In this document: one piece after another, positions 22,723-32,063 of the stretch
How positions within the stretch are numbered: position 1 is the stretch's first letter
Layout: each line of letters opens with the position of its first letter
Source of the DNA: Oscillospiraceae bacterium
GTDB lineage: Bacteria > Bacillota > Clostridia > Oscillospirales > Oscillospiraceae
Length of the DNA: 43,707 nt
Assembly (NCBI GenBank): GCA_009784725.1
Contig: WQXS01000016.1
Location: 1-43,707 of the forward strand
Reading direction: 5' to 3'
Made by a program: the position numbers and the translations under genes
Notes under the pieces: generated by a model
Databases searched by the model: none
What the model saw: the letters and a program-made list of their open reading frames with translations, nothing else
What the model was told of the DNA's origin: nothing

Positions 22723-25458
22723 TTAATTATTATCAACCTTTTGGAACATGCTGTCAATAATATTAAGTGCCTTATCATATTCAAACATAAGAATATGCTG
22801 AGATATGTCCCTTATATTTTTCTTTTCGTCTTCTTTTCGCGCTATTTTTAACAGCTCGTCAACCGTATTATTAACCGTAACAATATCAAATATATCAATG
22901 GCGGATTTTAAGCTGCCGAGCCCTTCCCGGATTTTATTGTCCCTGTCCGAATCGCTTAAATCATCGTCTTCACCCTTGTCATATGATACTAATGCCGTTT
23001 GGATGTTTGAGGATAACTGCTGCAGCGCAGTCAGGAAATTATCGGTTCTGTGGGTGATGTAATCCCAGTCTTTTTTAACTCCTGCATTTTCCAGGTCATG
23101 TGCAAGCCGTGATAATTCGTTTGCACCGATATTTGCCGAAGCGCTTCTTATTGCGTGGACAAAGGTTGTATATCTTGATAAATCCCTTGTAAAAACACAT
23201 TCTCTGATTAAATCCAAACGCTCGGCAACGTCGGAATGAAATGATGCAAGAGTTTCATAGAAATACCCGATTGTACCGCCCGATAACTGCACGCCTTTTT
23301 TAACATCGATTCCTTCAATGGATATTGAATTAACGGCATCATCATCCTCTGTGCTTTGTGAGATGATGGTATCTTCAATTTCCGGGACTCTTTGCTTATC
23401 CTCGGAAATCCATTTTTTCAATATTGTATTAAGCATCCCTTTATCAATCGGTTTTGACAAAAAGTCATTAAACCCGTTTGACATAAACATTTCTTTTGTT
23501 CCGAGAACAGAGTTTGCAGTCAAAGCAACTATCGGCATATTCGCAAGATACGGCTCCGATCCTCCCATTTCCCTGATTTTGGCTGTAGCTTCAACGCCGT
23601 CCATTTCGGGCATCATGTGGTCCATAAATACCACATCATACTTGGTTGCCGCCACTGCTTTTATTGCTTCGGCTCCGCTTAAACAAACGTCGATGACCGC
23701 ATTATACGGCTGCATGAGCCCCTGGGCTATAATCAGGTTCGTATTTATATCGTCGACGACAAGAATTTTTGCTTCGGGAGCAACAAATTCAACGGAGGAT
23801 TTTACGGCAGAGGATTTTGTATAATTATCGGAAACACCGTTTAAAATATTTGCAAAAGGTATGGAAAATATCGGAGTTGTAAGGACATTAATATTTTTTG
23901 CAGGTGTAACCTCTCCAAACTCGGCAATAAAGACAATCGTTGAATTTGTGCCGATGTGCCCGTATCTCATTTCGACATTTTCGCACAAATCGGCTGCAAT
24001 AAATGCAATCGTATACTGCCCTACACTAAGCTCATCGTGGAATTCTGCTGCGGAGGACACCACTTTATATTTAATTCCAAGGCTGTTTATTGTTCGGGTT
24101 ATGGAATCGAAAAGGAATTCGCGCTGCTCAAAGAGCAGGATATTATGCGACTCAATATCATTGACAAATGCGATTTCGTTATTGTCAACAACCTCCTGCG
24201 GCAGTGTTACGGTAAATGATGTTCCTTCCCCGAACTCGGAGTCAACATCAACATCCCCGCCCATGGATGTAATGAGATTTTTCGTTATTGTAAGACCAAG
24301 CCCGGTTCCTTCGGCATCCTTGTTCATGCCAATATCAAAGCGTGAGTATTCATCAAATAATTTTGAAATGTCTTCTTTTTTGATTCCCCTACCGCTGTCC
24401 GATACCGTTATTAAAAGGTTGACATTCGAATCATCGATTCTTTCCGCATTTAATAAAAACGAAACAAACCCCTGTTCCGTATACTTAACGGCATTGCTGA
24501 GAAGATTAAGAATAATCTGGCGGATTCTGACAATATCCCCTTTATAAGCACTTGGCATTGTATTGTCAACTTCCACGATGAAACGCAGCTTTGCATCAAG
24601 TGCGCGGGGCTTAATAATATTGATAACATCATTAATAAGAGATGTCATCATATACTGCTCGGAAGAAATTTCGAGTTGACCTGTTTCAACCTTTGAAAGG
24701 TCGAGAATATCGTTGATAATATCGAGCAGACTGTCACCCGCCTGCATTATAGTTGAAATGTACCCTGTTGCGGCTTCGGGCAGGTCCTCACGGAGAGTAA
24801 GCTCAGCCATTCCCATAATTGCGCTTAGCGGTGTGCGGATTTCATGGCTCATCCTTGCGAGGAAATTACTCTTTGCGTGGCTTGCCTGTTCTGCCATTTC
24901 CTTTTTAGCGATGTCCGTGACATCATTCATAATTAAAAACACACCGAGAAAATCATTCCCGTTTTGATAGAACGGCACAATGCTTCCTCTGTATTTATTG
25001 TCACCGGTATCTATATCAATATATTCGTTAATTTTCTCCGCTCCGCTGCTTGTTATGATTTTAATCAACCGTTCCACAACATCGGAGTTAAGCACGGGGG
25101 GATAATATCTTTCGATTATGTTATACAATGAACGCCCGTGAAGCAGGGAAATATCGTCGATAGCAAAGTGGTCTTCAATTGATTTACTGCCGAAAATAAA
25201 TTCCTGATATTTGTTAAAGGCAAAAATTAAATCGGGGCAAGTTTCGAGCAGCAAGCGCAGGTACATTTCCTGCATTTGCTTTTCAACTAAAACCCCTCTG
25301 TTTAAGTTAGCTTGCGTGCTGATGTTCATCTTGCTGACTTCATAGCGTTTTGCAAGCGTCCTTAGCTCCCGCGCGAGTTTGCTTTTTTCTGCCTCGGCGG
25401 TTTGGTATTTTTGCAATAATTCCTCATATTTTTTGTTACTTTCGCAACAAGGATCCAT
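22723..25458 (-). CDS. Hybrid sensor histidine kinase with receiver and Hpt domains
   Basis: A 911-residue cytoplasmic kinase with no membrane helix. Residues 1-60: coiled coil. ~70-185: PAS-like sensor (ETCPDLIFAFNKYQEFIFGS). HisKA with phospho-His H205 (ARMSHEIRTPLSAIMG). HATPase with NLLSNAVKYTEQG, DSGRGI and EGTGLGLTI. ~430-545: a degenerate receiver-like segment lacking the Asp pocket. ~565-690: a true receiver with D613 (FMDHMMPEMDG). ~720-830: Hpt with H768 (HAIRSASANIGA). The gene just upstream, 34 bases away, encodes a FIST sensor protein, so both probably sense one small ligand together. GGAG is 7 bases before the ATG. The output regulator is not in the window, so the phosphorelay target is unknown. 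Confidence 0.9.
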   Translation of the reverse strand: MDPCCESNKKYEELLQKYQTAEAEKSKLARELRTLAKRYEVSKMNISTQANLNRGVLVEKQMQEMYLRLLLETCPDLIFAFNKYQEFIFGSKSIEDHFAIDDISLLHGRSLYNIIERYYPPVLNSDVVERLIKIITSSGAEKINEYIDIDTGDNKYRGSIVPFYQNGNDFLGVFLIMNDVTDIAKKEMAEQASHAKSNFLARMSHEIRTPLSAIMGMAELTLREDLPEAATGYISTIMQAGDSLLDIINDILDLSKVETGQLEISSEQYMMTSLINDVINIIKPRALDAKLRFIVEVDNTMPSAYKGDIVRIRQIILNLLSNAVKYTEQGFVSFLLNAERIDDSNVNLLITVSDSGRGIKKEDISKLFDEYSRFDIGMNKDAEGTGLGLTITKNLITSMGGDVDVDSEFGEGTSFTVTLPQEVVDNNEIAFVNDIESHNILLFEQREFLFDSITRTINSLGIKYKVVSSAAEFHDELSVGQYTIAFIAADLCENVEMRYGHIGTNSTIVFIAEFGEVTPAKNINVLTTPIFSIPFANILNGVSDNYTKSSAVKSSVEFVAPEAKILVVDDINTNLIIAQGLMQPYNAVIDVCLSGAEAIKAVAATKYDVVFMDHMMPEMDGVEATAKIREMGGSEPYLANMPIVALTANSVLGTKEMFMSNGFNDFLSKPIDKGMLNTILKKWISEDKQRVPEIEDTIISQSTEDDDAVNSISIEGIDVKKGVQLSGGTIGYFYETLASFHSDVAERLDLIRECVFTRDLSRYTTFVHAIRSASANIGANELSRLAHDLENAGVKKDWDYITHRTDNFLTALQQLSSNIQTALVSYDKGEDDDLSDSDRDNKIREGLGSLKSAIDIFDIVTVNNTVDELLKIARKEDEKKNIRDISQHILMFEYDKALNIIDSMFQKVDNN

Positions 25459-25492
25459 CCTGATCTCCTTTGGTTTTTTTCGGATAAAAATA

Positions 25493-26668
25493 CTAAATTA
25501 CAAGGATTGCTATTGAGTAGTTATGGTATCTGTTTGTGGGAATGCCGTTTCTGACGCCTGTCGGGCATATTTCACCGCCGGCGCTTCCCATCATAAAGGG
25601 TATATCCGGTCGTAATGAATCTCTTACGATTTCAAATTCCTCGTTGTGATTATCCGTCATTGTCACAACACGCCTTACAACACATGAAAACAGCAGCACA
25701 CCGTTAACATCATCCATTTCGTTGATTTCATTGACCTTACATTGCGTTGTGGATAAAACATCCTGTGCTTCACATTTTAGCAGTGTAAATACCGAACCCT
25801 CGTCTACATTGCCGTGGAATTTTGCGGTGCCGCCGTCCGTAAAGGAATCCAGTACACGTATAACCGGGACGCCGTCGTAGTCATCACGTGATTTCTGGTC
25901 GATTGAAAACGGAAGGAAAAGGTAATTCACCGAAGAAATACCGCTTGTTTCAAATCCTATGCTTTCAAAGTAGCTGTACGAGTTCTGCTCGTTAATTTCA
26001 TGAACGAATGAACCTGTGGAGCTTGTGATTTCCCCTTTATACGGCATTGTATTTTCCTCCGGAATTGTTCCGATGAGAAATCTTGGGTTAATGTTCCCGT
26101 AACATAGGACAAAGGGCATGTTTCTTTTACTTGTCAAACCGTTGAATATGGTTTCGCTGTCGCCGAAGCTTGCGGTGTCGTCAATTGCAAGCGTGCCGAA
26201 AATCGGTGTTTTCGGAACACATTTAATCCATCTTTCAATATAGCTGTCACCTGCATGCTGCAGCCCTACAGGCGGGAAAATCATAGCAAGCTTAGGCTCT
26301 TTGGATTCATCCTTTGATGCGTTTTCGTATGCTTCTTTGACAAGTGCGTCAACATCATCACCAAGGCAATCCGTGATACCTGCTTTAAATCTGACATCAT
26401 CGGCTGTAATTACAAAAATGGTCAGAATCAAATCACCGGCTTCACCGTTGACAGCCTGTGCTGCCGTTGTGACTCCGACGATATCGAATGGGAGATTTTC
26501 ACAAACAAACTTAAGTATTCCGCTGTTAATAAACTCCGGGTGGCACATTATGATACCTATGGTATTATCCATAAGGTTTAGCTTCTTATCCAGCTGTGCA
26601 TTTAAATCGCTAAGCGCAGCAGTTTGATTGTCGATTTCATAAGTAAATATACTCGCACACTTCAACAT
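25493..26668 (-). CDS. FIST N/C domain sensor protein
   Basis: About 391 residues, soluble. The N-terminal part has IGIIMCHPEFINSGILKFV, VGVTTAAQAVNG and LAMIFPPVGLQHAGDSYIE (cut), with IFGTLAIDD and FNGLTSKRNMPFVL following. The C-terminal part has NGVLLFSCVVRR and FMMGSAGGEICPTG with NRYHNYSIAILVI at the end. This fits FIST_N and FIST_C, input domains thought to bind amino acids or other small ligands. It precedes the hybrid kinase in one operon. The start is uncertain: ATG 26680 lacks a ribosome site, ATG 26668 follows GGGGGGAG by only 2 bases, and TTG 26665 has better spacing. ATG 26668 is reported as a compromise. Confidence 0.83.
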   Translation of the reverse strand: MLKCASIFTYEIDNQTAALSDLNAQLDKKLNLMDNTIGIIMCHPEFINSGILKFVCENLPFDIVGVTTAAQAVNGEAGDLILTIFVITADDVRFKAGITDCLGDDVDALVKEAYENASKDESKEPKLAMIFPPVGLQHAGDSYIERWIKCVPKTPIFGTLAIDDTASFGDSETIFNGLTSKRNMPFVLCYGNINPRFLIGTIPEENTMPYKGEITSSTGSFVHEINEQNSYSYFESIGFETSGISSVNYLFLPFSIDQKSRDDYDGVPVIRVLDSFTDGGTAKFHGNVDEGSVFTLLKCEAQDVLSTTQCKVNEINEMDDVNGVLLFSCVVRRVVTMTDNHNEEFEIVRDSLRPDIPFMMGSAGGEICPTGVRNGIPTNRYHNYSIAILVI

Positions 26669-26707
26669 AACTCCCCCCATTTTCGCATATATTTTTGTGT
26701 ATTATAT

Positions 26708-26736
26708 ATAATATAACAATGTTTATTTTTTATCAA
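26708..26736 (-). promoter_or_regulatory. Promoter of the FIST/hybrid-kinase operon
   Basis: On the minus strand, TTGATA (26731-26736) and TATTAT (26708-26713) are 17 bases apart. They lie about 28-40 bases before the start codon region of the FIST gene. The surrounding 26681-26876 is otherwise AT-rich, with no gene seen. Confidence 0.65.
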
Positions 26737-26876
26737 TAAATTTTTCACTTTTGATGCTGCTCTTTGTGCTGATGTACCCGAAGGTGCCAACCCTACAATT
26801 TGTTGCTCATAACAGGGGTATGTAGCATATATTGTGTTTTTTGCAAAATATTTTACTTTTTTCTTATCTAATTTGA

Positions 26877-26906
26877 TTGACATTAAGAGTGTAATATTGT
26901 TATAAT
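26877..26906 (+). promoter_or_regulatory. Promoter of the BMP nucleoside-importer operon
   Basis: Consensus TTGACA (26877-26882) and TATAAT (26901-26906) with an 18-base spacer, followed by a short leader and GGAGG (26949-26953) before ATG 26961. The leader, about 50 bases, is too short for a known purine riboswitch. Confidence 0.85.
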
Positions 26907-26960
26907 ATGCCTGCTTGATACTAAAGAGGATTTATACTTAATTTAAATGGAGGAACAAAA

Positions 26961-28118
26961 ATGAAAAAGGTACTTGCAATACTACTGGCATCAATGCTCA
27001 TTCTTACTTTCGTTGCAGCGTGTGACAGCGGGGGTTCGGATGAAGTTACAGCCGCAAACATTAAAATCGGCGTTGTCCATATCGGCCCGCTTGCCGACCA
27101 GGGCTACACCTACAATCACCACATCGGCGCACTTAAAATGATATCAAATCTCGGGCTGAGTGAAGAGCAGTATGTTCCAAAATTTGCAGTCGGCACCGAG
27201 GCTGCAGATGTTACAGCTGCAATCAACGAGCTAATTCAAGAAGGATGTCAAATTATTTTTGCAACAAGCTTCTCTATGCAGTTCCAAATGATCGAAGCTG
27301 CAATGGAAAATCCTGATGTTGTATTTTGTCATGCAACAGGAGCAAATGCTCACGGCTCGGGTCTTGACAACTATCACAACTACTTTGCAAAAATCCATGA
27401 AGCCCGCTATCTCGGCGGTATTGCAGCAGGTCTTGCAACCGAAACAAATAAACTCGGTTATGTTGCAGCTCACCCGTTTGCAGAGGTTATCTCCGGATAC
27501 ACGGCGTTTTTCCTCGGCGCACTCAGCGTGAACCCGGATGTCACAATGGATGTTATCTACATCAACTCATGGGGCGATCCCCCGCTTGAGCAGCAGGTAG
27601 CAACACGTCTTATCGAGCTTGGAGCCGATGTTATTGCACAACACTCCGACAGTGCAACACCGGCAATAGCTGCAGAAGAAGGCGGAGTGTTCCATGTCGG
27701 TTATAACAACGATATGCGCAGCACAGCTCCAAATGCATCACTTCTGTCACCCCGTATCGACTGGAGTATCTACATGACATTTGCCGTGAAAAGTGTCCTT
27801 GAAGGAACACAAATCCCGGTGGACTGGGGTGAAGGCCTGCAGTCCGGTGCAGCATTCATCACAGACTTAAATGATGCAATCGTCGCTCCCGGAACACGTG
27901 AAGCCATCGAAACCGCAAGAACCGAAATCATCAGCGGAAGCAGACAGATTTTCAGCGGTCATTTAGTAGATAACGCAGGCAACAATGCCGTAATTACAAA
28001 CTTCGACGGAGATACGATTTTTGAATTCACCGGCCCCGACTCGGTCTTCCACGAATCCACCGAAACCTCCGCACCCGCCTTTAACGCAATAATCTCAGGC
28101 GTTAACGTCATTTCGTAA
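26961..28118 (+). CDS. BMP-family substrate-binding lipoprotein (nucleoside importer)
   Basis: A 385-residue surface lipoprotein: signal peptide with lipobox FVAAC (Cys 21), then IKIGVVHIGPLADQGYTYNH, IFATSFSMQFQM, HEARYLGGIAAGLATETN and GADVIAQHSDSATPAIAAEE-type motifs of the BMP/PnrA/Med family, which bind purine nucleosides or related compounds. It is followed on the same strand by a double ATPase and two permeases, the standard set. GGAGG is well placed before the ATG. A strong terminator hairpin separates it from the ATPase gene, which would leave the binding protein more abundant than the channel. Substrate assignment rests on family knowledge only. Confidence 0.9.
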   Translation: MKKVLAILLASMLILTFVAACDSGGSDEVTAANIKIGVVHIGPLADQGYTYNHHIGALKMISNLGLSEEQYVPKFAVGTEAADVTAAINELIQEGCQIIFATSFSMQFQMIEAAMENPDVVFCHATGANAHGSGLDNYHNYFAKIHEARYLGGIAAGLATETNKLGYVAAHPFAEVISGYTAFFLGALSVNPDVTMDVIYINSWGDPPLEQQVATRLIELGADVIAQHSDSATPAIAAEEGGVFHVGYNNDMRSTAPNASLLSPRIDWSIYMTFAVKSVLEGTQIPVDWGEGLQSGAAFITDLNDAIVAPGTREAIETARTEIISGSRQIFSGHLVDNAGNNAVITNFDGDTIFEFTGPDSVFHESTETSAPAFNAIISGVNVIS

Positions 28119-28137
28119 AAGTTTGACATAAATGATA

Positions 28138-28175
28138 AGGGCTGTTGCATATTTTGTGCAACAGCCCTATTTTTT
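28138..28175 (+). terminator. Rho-independent terminator between binding protein and ATPase genes
   Basis: Perfect 12-bp stem AGGGCTGTTGCA (28138-28149) / TGCAACAGCCCT (28157-28168), a seven-base loop, then a T-run at 28170-28175. Very likely partial or full termination after the BMP gene. Confidence 0.93.
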
Positions 28176-28189
28176 GTCTCATTTTTTTC

Positions 28190-28217
28190 TTGTAATGTAT
28201 CATGATTATGATATACT
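28190..28217 (+). promoter_or_regulatory. Possible second promoter for the importer ATPase/permease genes
   Basis: TTGTAA (28190-28195) and TATACT (28212-28217) with a 16-base spacer, just after the terminator and before the ribosome site GGAGGGGG (28230-28237). Confidence 0.55.
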
Positions 28218-28250
28218 AAAAACAATATCGGAGGGGGCAGGTAATTTTAC

Positions 28251-29768
28251 TTGGAAATCGGTACTGATTCTGTTATTAAGCTGCATAATATTTCAAAATC
28301 CTTCGGAACGGTTCAGGCTAACAAAGATGTCAGCTTTGAGCTTAATAAGGGTGAAATTCTTGCGTTGCTCGGTGAAAACGGTTCGGGAAAAACAACGCTT
28401 ATGAATATGCTGTCGGGTATTTATTATCCTGACAGCGGCGCTATTTATGCAGGCGGAACCGAAGTAATAATCCGCTCACCAAAAGACTCCTTTGACCTTG
28501 GAATCGGAATGATTCACCAGCATTTTAAACTTGTGGATGTACTGACAGCTGCTGAAAATATAATCCTCGGACTCAAAGGAAGTGCATTTATTAACCGTAA
28601 AAGGCTCGCAAAGGAAATCCGTGAAATCTCGGAAAAATACGGATTTTCCCTCGACCCGAATAAAAAAATATACGACATGTCGGTCAGTGAGAAGCAAAAG
28701 GTTGAAATTGTCAAGGTTCTTTACCGGGGAGCAGATGTTCTTATCCTCGATGAGCCTACCGCAGTTTTGACACCTCAGGAGGCCGACATTCTTTTTGATA
28801 TGCTTCGTAAAATGAAAGAAGACGGCAAGGCTATAATAATAATTACACATAAACTGAACGAAGTGCTTTCACTCTCTGACAGAGTATGCATACTTCGCAA
28901 GGGTGAGCTTGTCGGAGAGCTTCAGACTAAGGATGCAACAATACAGTCTCTCACCGAGGGAATGGTCGGCAGAGCAGTTAATCTTGAAATAATGCGTGAT
29001 TCGGGCGCTCTTGGTGATGAGCGCATCAACGTATCAGATCTTACTTGTTTAAATGAGGACGGTCTTAAAGCGCTTGATGCCGTATCCTTCGGGCTTCGCG
29101 CCGGAGAGATTCTCGGAGTTGCAGGAATTGCGGGCAGCGGACAAAAAGAGCTTTGCGAATCACTGACAGGGCTTTATCCCATCGAGAGCGGCAGCATAAA
29201 ATTTATTGAAGACGGACACACAAGCGAGCTAACAGGTTTTTCACCGACCGAAATAGCGAAAAAAGGCGTACATCTTGCGTTTGTTCCCGAAGACAGGCTT
29301 GGAATGGGGCTTGTTGCAGGTCTTGACATGGTCGAGAATATTATGCTCAAAAGCTATCACAATGATAGAGGCTTCCTGATTGACAGGAAAAAACCAAAGG
29401 AAACCGCCGAAAAATTAATCAAATCACTCGAAATAGTGACACCCGGAGTATCAACACCCGTCCGGCGTTTATCGGGAGGTAATGTACAAAAAGTTCTTCT
29501 CGGACGCGAAATTGATTCCAAACCGTCGGTACTGATTGTTGCATACCCCGTCAGAGGTCTTGATATAAACTCATCATACACAATCTACAATCTGCTCAAT
29601 GATGAGCGTAAAGAGGGAGTCGCTGTATTATTTGTCGGCGAGGACCTCGATGTTCTGCTTGAACTGTGTGACCGTATTATGGTGCTGTGCAGCGGACGTA
29701 TCAGCGGTATTGTAGACGCAAAAACAGCGACAAAAGAAGAACTTGGACTTTTAATGACAGAGCAGTAA
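28251..29768 (+). CDS. Nucleoside ABC importer double ATPase
   Basis: A 505-residue protein with two ABC modules, as in RbsA/NupO-type importers. First module: Walker A GENGSGKT, Q-loop MIHQHFKLVD, signature region MSVSEKQKVEIVKVL, Walker B VLILDEPTAVLTP and ITHKLNEV. Second module: degenerate Walker A GIAGSGQKEL, signature LSGGNVQKVLLGREI, and a Walker B-like VLIVAYPVRGLD without the catalytic Glu, as is usual for this family. The start is TTG 28251, 13 bases after GGAGGGGG; no better ATG is near. It powers the two permeases encoded downstream. Cytoplasmic, membrane-associated. Confidence 0.92.
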   Translation: MEIGTDSVIKLHNISKSFGTVQANKDVSFELNKGEILALLGENGSGKTTLMNMLSGIYYPDSGAIYAGGTEVIIRSPKDSFDLGIGMIHQHFKLVDVLTAAENIILGLKGSAFINRKRLAKEIREISEKYGFSLDPNKKIYDMSVSEKQKVEIVKVLYRGADVLILDEPTAVLTPQEADILFDMLRKMKEDGKAIIIITHKLNEVLSLSDRVCILRKGELVGELQTKDATIQSLTEGMVGRAVNLEIMRDSGALGDERINVSDLTCLNEDGLKALDAVSFGLRAGEILGVAGIAGSGQKELCESLTGLYPIESGSIKFIEDGHTSELTGFSPTEIAKKGVHLAFVPEDRLGMGLVAGLDMVENIMLKSYHNDRGFLIDRKKPKETAEKLIKSLEIVTPGVSTPVRRLSGGNVQKVLLGREIDSKPSVLIVAYPVRGLDINSSYTIYNLLNDERKEGVAVLFVGEDLDVLLELCDRIMVLCSGRISGIVDAKTATKEELGLLMTEQ

Positions 29769-29771
29769 TAA

Positions 29772-29835
29772 ATGAGAAATAAGAATGCAGAATGCAGAGA
29801 TATATGAGAAATAAGAAATTATAATGCAGAAATAA
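29772..29835 (+). repeat. Low-complexity repeat patch in the ATPase-permease gap
   Basis: ATGAGAAATAAGAA occurs twice (from about 29772 and 29804), interleaved with AATGCAG units; 29784-29801 is identical to 1615-1632. It fills most of the 80-base gap. No promoter is obvious. Confidence 0.5.
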
Positions 29836-29848
29836 AGATGGTTTTTAG

Positions 29849-30997
29849 ATGGAAGATGAAAAAGTAACTGAAAAAGAGAATGTAACCATTGCAGGACATG
29901 ATGAATACAAGGAGCATCATGAGCCGCTTGTGCGTATGGTAAAAAGAGATACTGTCAGCAGAGAAAGAGCAATCGCTGTCAGAGCTGCTGCAATTGTCAG
30001 TGCTCTGGTTGTCGGAGGTATCTTGATTTTGTTTATGGGTCATAATCCCATATTCGTCTACGGCGACATGGTAAACGGCTCGCTCGGCTCAGCTCTGGTA
30101 CTCCGTGAAACAGCACGTATGGCAATCCCGCTTCTCATTACCGGAATGGGAATAGCTCTTGCGTTTAAAATGCGTTTCTGGAACATCGGCGCCGAAGGTC
30201 AAATCATCGCAGGTGCAACGGCAGCAAGTTACTTTGCACTGTTCCATCATCAAAATATGCCTTCACCCGTTTTGCTCATGGTAATGTTCGCAGCAGCAGT
30301 TGTTGCAGGCGGAATCTGGGGAATGATTCCCGCCGTATTTAAGGCAAAATGGAATACTAACGAGACTCTGTTTACGCTTATGCTTAACTATATTGCCCTT
30401 GAAGGAATCAGATATCTCCAGTACGGCCCGTGGCGCGACCCCGGAATGATGGGATTCCCGGTTATCTCAATGTTTAATATCAGTGCAAGGCTTCCGAGAG
30501 TATTCGGAGTCCATGTCGGATGGATTATTGCTCTTGTACTTGTTGCACTCGTATATATTTATATGAAAAAAAGCAAACAGGGATATGAAATCACTGTTGT
30601 AGGTGAAAGCATTCAAACTGCAAGATATGCAGGCATTAACGTAAAACTTGTATTCTTGCGTACGATGTTTATCTCGGGTGCAATTGCAGGTATCACCGGC
30701 TTTGTAACGGTTGCGGGTGCAAACTTCACAATCTCCGAGGGTGTTACGGGAGGTGTCGGTTTCACTGCAATAACGGTTGCATGGCTTGCAAAGCTTAATC
30801 CTGCGGCAATGATTGCTATATCCGTATTTCTTGCAATACTCCAAAAAGGCTCGGGCACAATTCAAACCATCTACAATATTCCCGAGTCGGCAGCACAGCT
30901 TCTCATAGGTCTTATATTGTTCTTTATGCTCGGATGTGAATTTTTCCTGAACTTTAAGCTCGTTTTTAAGAACTCTAAAAAGGAGGTGACGGAGTAA
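29849..30997 (+). CDS. Nucleoside ABC importer permease 1
   Basis: A 382-residue membrane protein. A charged N-terminal stretch of about 50 residues is followed by eight to ten hydrophobic segments. BPD_transp_2 family signatures: GLALAFKMRFWNIGAEGQ-like sequence (here GIALAFKMRFWNIGAEGQI, cut), the NTNETLFTLMLNYIALEG loop, and ARYAGINVKLVFLRTM. These match NupP-type permeases of BMP importers. The extra N-terminal charged tail is longer than usual, and a start further inside (near residue 27) is possible because no clear ribosome site precedes ATG 29849. The stop overlaps the next start (TAATG). Confidence 0.88.
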   Translation: MEDEKVTEKENVTIAGHDEYKEHHEPLVRMVKRDTVSRERAIAVRAAAIVSALVVGGILILFMGHNPIFVYGDMVNGSLGSALVLRETARMAIPLLITGMGIALAFKMRFWNIGAEGQIIAGATAASYFALFHHQNMPSPVLLMVMFAAAVVAGGIWGMIPAVFKAKWNTNETLFTLMLNYIALEGIRYLQYGPWRDPGMMGFPVISMFNISARLPRVFGVHVGWIIALVLVALVYIYMKKSKQGYEITVVGESIQTARYAGINVKLVFLRTMFISGAIAGITGFVTVAGANFTISEGVTGGVGFTAITVAWLAKLNPAAMIAISVFLAILQKGSGTIQTIYNIPESAAQLLIGLILFFMLGCEFFLNFKLVFKNSKKEVTE

Positions 30998-32019
30998 TGG
31001 TCGGAGGCTTTGATTTTACAAACTTTTTCTTTATGGCTGTAATAGCCGCTACTCCGCTTCTTTTTGCTACCCTGGGTGAAATTTTAACGGAAAAATCCGG
31101 AAGCCTGAACCTCGGCGTTGAAGGTATGATGTTTATGGGCGCTGCTGCAGGTATAGCCGCTTCGTATTTTTATGAAACCGCTGCAGGCAGCGGAGCATCG
31201 GGAATAGTTTCTGCTCTGCTTGCAGTTCTGATAGGTTTCCTTGCAGGTGCGTTCGGCGGTTTTATATACAGCCTGCTGACCGTTACACTTCGTGCAAATC
31301 AAAATGTTACAGGTCTTGCACTTACAATCTTCGGAATAGGTGCGGGGAATTTAATCGGTGAGCTGCTCGGAATAAGAGCAGGCGGCTTTACAACCGTTTC
31401 CGACTCGACAAAAAGTGTATTCTCCGGTATTTCCATTCCGTTTCTCAGTGATATTCCCGTTATAGGAAGACTTTTCTTCTCATATAATTTTATGGTCTAC
31501 CTTGCAGTCGCAACAGCTGTATTGCTGATAGTTTTACTTAACAAAACAAGGGTTGGTCTGAATCTTCGCGGTGTCGGTGAAAATCCCGCTACTGCCGATG
31601 CCGTCGGAATCAATGTAACAAAATATAAATACATCGCTGCAAGTGTCGGCGGCGGTATCTGCGGGCTCGGCGGTGTATATATTTCAATGGCAACAGTCGG
31701 CGGTAATGCCGGAACATGGATAGACAACTGCATAGCCGGGCGAGGCTGGATAGCAGTTGCACTTGTCATATTTGCAGCATGGAGACCCTCAAGAGCCATT
31801 ATAGGCGCATTACTGTTCGGCGGATTATCCGCACTTTGGCTCTACTTCGACCCTTGGCTCCAAACCTTCCTTCCAAACGCAAGCATCCCGCAGCAAATCT
31901 ACAACGTCCTCCCCTTTATAGCAACAATCCTCGTCCTTATCTTCACCAGCATCCGCCAAAGCAAAGAACTCTCCCAACCAAAAGCCTGCGGCACAAACTA
32001 TTTTAGAGAAGAACGTTAA
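30997..32019 (+). CDS. Nucleoside ABC importer permease 2
   Basis: A 340-residue membrane protein, partner of the preceding permease: FFMAVIAATPLLFATLGEIL, EKSGSLNLGVEGMMFMGAA, RANQNVTGLALTIFG and NPATADAVGINVTKYKY are typical of NupQ-type BPD_transp_2 proteins. ATG 30997 overlaps the previous TAA by one base and is preceded by a full ribosome site AAGGAGGTGA (30979-30988). The last codons lie inside the left arm of a large terminator hairpin. Confidence 0.91.
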   Translation: MVGGFDFTNFFFMAVIAATPLLFATLGEILTEKSGSLNLGVEGMMFMGAAAGIAASYFYETAAGSGASGIVSALLAVLIGFLAGAFGGFIYSLLTVTLRANQNVTGLALTIFGIGAGNLIGELLGIRAGGFTTVSDSTKSVFSGISIPFLSDIPVIGRLFFSYNFMVYLAVATAVLLIVLLNKTRVGLNLRGVGENPATADAVGINVTKYKYIAASVGGGICGLGGVYISMATVGGNAGTWIDNCIAGRGWIAVALVIFAAWRPSRAIIGALLFGGLSALWLYFDPWLQTFLPNASIPQQIYNVLPFIATILVLIFTSIRQSKELSQPKACGTNYFREER

Positions 32020-32063
32020 AAAAAGAGGCTTAAAGCCTCTTTTTTACGTTCTTCTCTAAAATA
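31999..32063. terminator. Large bidirectional terminator hairpin between convergent genes
   Basis: A nearly perfect inverted repeat of about 31 bp: the left arm starts TATTTTAGAGAAGAACG and the right arm ends CGTTCTTCTCTAAAATA, with an inner stem AAAAAAGAGGC/GCCTCTTTTTT and a loop of about four bases. It spans the end of the permease gene and stops one base before the convergent kinase-like gene ends. T-runs serve both strands. Two bases are bulged. Confidence 0.92.

Noticed and set aside
26681-26960. Riboswitch in the leader of the BMP importer
   Set aside because: The promoter at 26877-26906 leaves only about 50 bases of leader, and no purine or guanidine motif is seen.
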